Shown here: positions 62,243 to 64,000 of the stretch, one piece after another
How positions within the stretch are numbered: the first letter of the stretch is position 1
Layout: each line of letters opens with the position of its first letter
NCBI GenBank assembly: GCA_023435025.1
Contig: JAEYSE010000032.1
Coordinates: forward strand, 43,973-107,972
Source: Bacillota bacterium
GTDB lineage: Bacteria > Bacillota > Clostridia > Christensenellales > CAG-138
DNA length: 64,000 nucleotides
Reading direction: 5' to 3'
Notes under the pieces: generated by a model
Databases searched by the model: none
Told to the model about the DNA's origin: nothing
The model's input: only the letters and a program-made list of their open reading frames with translations
Program-made: the position numbers and the translations under genes

Positions 62243-63382
62243 TCAATTCTTTACGCCGAGCTTTACGCTTACCCCATTCACTTCCACGCCAGCATCCGCA
62301 GGAATGAGGATATACCTGCTTCCGTCGATCACCCGCGTTTCTATTAGGTCACTCCGCTCCGGATCAACCTTAATCACCACATCTGGTGTGCGGATCACAA
62401 ACTGCTTTTTGTCGATGACGTTGGCAGGCGGAAGCTGCGCGTCCGCTCCGAACTGCGCGTCAAAGGCAGTGGCAAATGCTTGCACATGCTCTTCGGATAC
62501 GCCACACTCCTGCAGCACCGCTCCAATTTCCCTTTGCGAAAGCAGCAACTGTTCGGGTTCCTTGTTTTCCTTATGCCGGTCTATCATCTCACTCAGATGC
62601 TCGTGGACAGCCTGCACCACCTCGAGGCTACACTCCTCCTTGAGTGTTTCTGCCAATATGGCTTGAAAAACCTCCTTTTGTGCCGCAGCGGGCATGGGCG
62701 GCTCTACGTGGAATACCGTATCGATAAATTCCTGATGGTTCTCCGCTGCATTTTTCATATAGTACAGCGCACCATAAATGTTTGCGGCTCTGTCATCGAA
62801 GGCTGGAAACAGAAAGCCCAGTTCCGGCGCAGATACCACATATCCTTGTGAAGTGGTGCGGAAGCGGTTCGCCGCCAGATGGTAACTCAGCTCTGCCGGG
62901 GTCAGTTTTACCGGGCATATGCTGCAAAGGATATAGCTGAATTCCTCGTCGGATGCATCCTGCTGTATTTCGCCGTCCTTCGCTTTGTAAGGTACGGTAT
63001 ATACGTCATGAGTCAGCAGAATGAGATAGTTGCTTTCCATTTTCAGCGTCTCAATCACCCGCTGATAGAAGGTTTGCAGCAAATCTGAATTCTTTAACCC
63101 GGTCTGGCGAAGCATGGATAACAGCTTGTGTTCATCGCTTTCCATCACTTGTTTGGCGCTGAATTCTATATTAACAAGATTTTTGCCCAGGGACCCAGAC
63201 AAAGATTTCTTCAAAAGGGAAAGAAAACGTTCTGACTCCTCCTGCGGCATGCTGGAAAGAAACTCCTCAAACGTGGCGACTATTTTTCTGTCCTCATTGA
63301 CATAGCAGCCATATACGTTGCCGATCATACTTTTATCCGCCCTGAAACGGCGCCGGATCTCCCGTACCTCTTTTTCGTTCAT
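62243..63382 (-). CDS. DUF4317 family protein
   Basis: 379 residues, no signal or membrane helix. The N-terminus EVREIRRRFRADKSMIGNVYG and the DEFSYILCSICPVKLT segment are family hallmarks. The function is unknown; the family is common in Clostridia. Confidence 0.85.
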   Translation of the reverse strand: MNEKEVREIRRRFRADKSMIGNVYGCYVNEDRKIVATFEEFLSSMPQEESERFLSLLKKSLSGSLGKNLVNIEFSAKQVMESDEHKLLSMLRQTGLKNSDLLQTFYQRVIETLKMESNYLILLTHDVYTVPYKAKDGEIQQDASDEEFSYILCSICPVKLTPAELSYHLAANRFRTTSQGYVVSAPELGFLFPAFDDRAANIYGALYYMKNAAENHQEFIDTVFHVEPPMPAAAQKEVFQAILAETLKEECSLEVVQAVHEHLSEMIDRHKENKEPEQLLLSQREIGAVLQECGVSEEHVQAFATAFDAQFGADAQLPPANVIDKKQFVIRTPDVVIKVDPERSDLIETRVIDGSRYILIPADAGVEVNGVSVKLGVKN

Positions 63383-63477
63383 GTCATAACCTCACACTGT
63401 TCATGATATATGGGAATACCGCCGCAAAAACGGCAGCAGAATGAATTATACCATGCCCGAAGCGATGTTGTCTTGCT

Positions 63478-63507
63478 TGGATAGTAGGATGACTTCGCTC
63501 TATAATG
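63478..63507 (+). promoter_or_regulatory. Promoter of the last ABC-F gene
   Basis: TTGGAT and TATAAT separated by 18 bp, 125 bp before the start codon. The leader contains a stem TTAAAAGGCGGT / ACCGCTTTTAA (63568-63579 and 63603-63613), which could control expression, as leaders of resistance ABC-F genes often do. Confidence 0.6.
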
Positions 63508-63631
63508 GTGATAAGATAGTTCAGACACAATTGAGCATACGGGCATATTGTGCCGGGCTTACGGAGTTTAAAAGGCGGTAACACAACAAGGCGCTCAACA
63601 ACACCGCTTTTAAGAAATACAGGGAGAGACG

Positions 63632-64000
63632 ATGTTATTATCTGCGGAACATATTTCAAAGAATTACGGCACCAAGCAGCTGTTGAAAGACGTGTCCATA
63701 TACCTGAATGAAAGAGACCATATTGGCATTGTGGGCCTCAATGGCACGGGAAAAAGTACGCTGCTGAAAATTTTAGCCGGTATAGAGCTGCCTGACGAAG
63801 GCTCTATTTCCGCCAATCCAAATCTGCGGATCGCCTATCTTTCACAAAATCCGGCGATGAACGATGATTTTACCGTACTGGAACAAGTCTTCTCGGAATT
63901 CACCCCACAATTTCGTGAAATCAATGAGTACGAGGTGATCTCCATGCTAACACGGCTGGGGATTACGGATTACGAAGCGAAAATTGGGACACTTTCAGGC
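63632..64000 (+). CDS. ABC-F family ATPase, N-terminal part (cut by the window end)
   Basis: Starts with ATG at 63632 after AGGGAGAG and stays open to the last base (123 codons). MLLSAEHISKNYGTKQLL, Walker A GLNGTGKST, and a signature beginning GTLSG at the end. Third ABC-F protein of the window. Whether it serves housekeeping or resistance cannot be told from this fragment. Confidence 0.9.
   Translation, partial: MLLSAEHISKNYGTKQLLKDVSIYLNERDHIGIVGLNGTGKSTLLKILAGIELPDEGSISANPNLRIAYLSQNPAMNDDFTVLEQVFSEFTPQFREINEYEVISMLTRLGITDYEAKIGTLSG

Overview
The window comes from an endospore-forming, low-oxygen-adapted member of the Firmicutes (Clostridia-like). The evidence is a gerA/B/C-type germinant receptor operon, the cotJ spore-coat operon, HPr kinase and a ROK glucokinase, c-di-AMP synthesis (cdaA-cdaR), a lysine riboswitch, a clostridial-order Rnf complex (C-D-G-E-A-B) and the dnaX-ybaB-recR cluster. 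I see no tRNA, rRNA, CRISPR array, IS transposase or phage structural gene.

Layout. 0-9 kb (mostly minus strand): the start of a FAD-dependent protein, cdaR/cdaA, a PAS-PP2C phosphatase, the ger operon with a 53-residue membrane protein, and MarR. 9-16 kb: a degenerate glycerate-kinase-like protein, an ABC-F protein, DUF2804, an NlpC/P60 hydrolase and a PflX-like radical SAM protein. 16.2-16.6 kb: a promoter-ncRNA-terminator unit and a structured repeat. 16.6-27.7 kb: glucokinase, HprK, a HAD phosphatase, a VanW protein, an AGCS symporter, a lysine-riboswitch-controlled amino-acid ABC transporter and an ABC exporter. 27.9-53.4 kb: the cotJ operon, whose third gene is broken (below). 53.4-64 kb: a second copy of the repeat, an aminotransferase, dnaX-ybaB-recR, two lipoproteins, an acyltransferase, a metallo-hydrolase, DUF4317 and the start of an ABC-F gene.

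Main discovery. cotJC, a spore-coat protein of the manganese-catalase family, is present in three pieces: codons 1-35 at 28511-28614, codons 35-136 at 41861-42163 and codons 136-196 at 53253-53436. The gaps are two different DNA elements of 13,246 and 11,089 bp. Each ends with its own large serine recombinase gene, preceded by a small ORF. Joining the pieces at the shared dinucleotide GA in each junction restores one open reading frame of 196 residues with all five expected metal ligands (E35, E65, H68, E136, H169). The same joins on the excised circles rebuild symmetric attP-like sites; for element 1, 11-bp arms (10 of 11 matched) lie exactly 7 bp on each side of GA. This is the arrangement of developmentally excised skin-like elements, here twice in one gene. 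Both crossovers fall in codons for metal-ligand glutamates.

The elements are not prophage-like. Element 1 carries the whole rnf operon, a DUF362 ferredoxin, a Ca/Na exchanger, an ion transporter and a KtrAB-type potassium uptake system. Element 2 carries an ABC-F protein, a diguanylate cyclase, a MerR-controlled alcohol dehydrogenase, an RsgA GTPase with an attenuator-like leader, an iron-sulfur membrane protein and a VWA/macro-domain pair. If excision is limited to the mother cell, that terminal cell would lose these genes while the spore keeps them. That excision happens, and when, is inference; the split gene and the att symmetry are read directly from the sequence.
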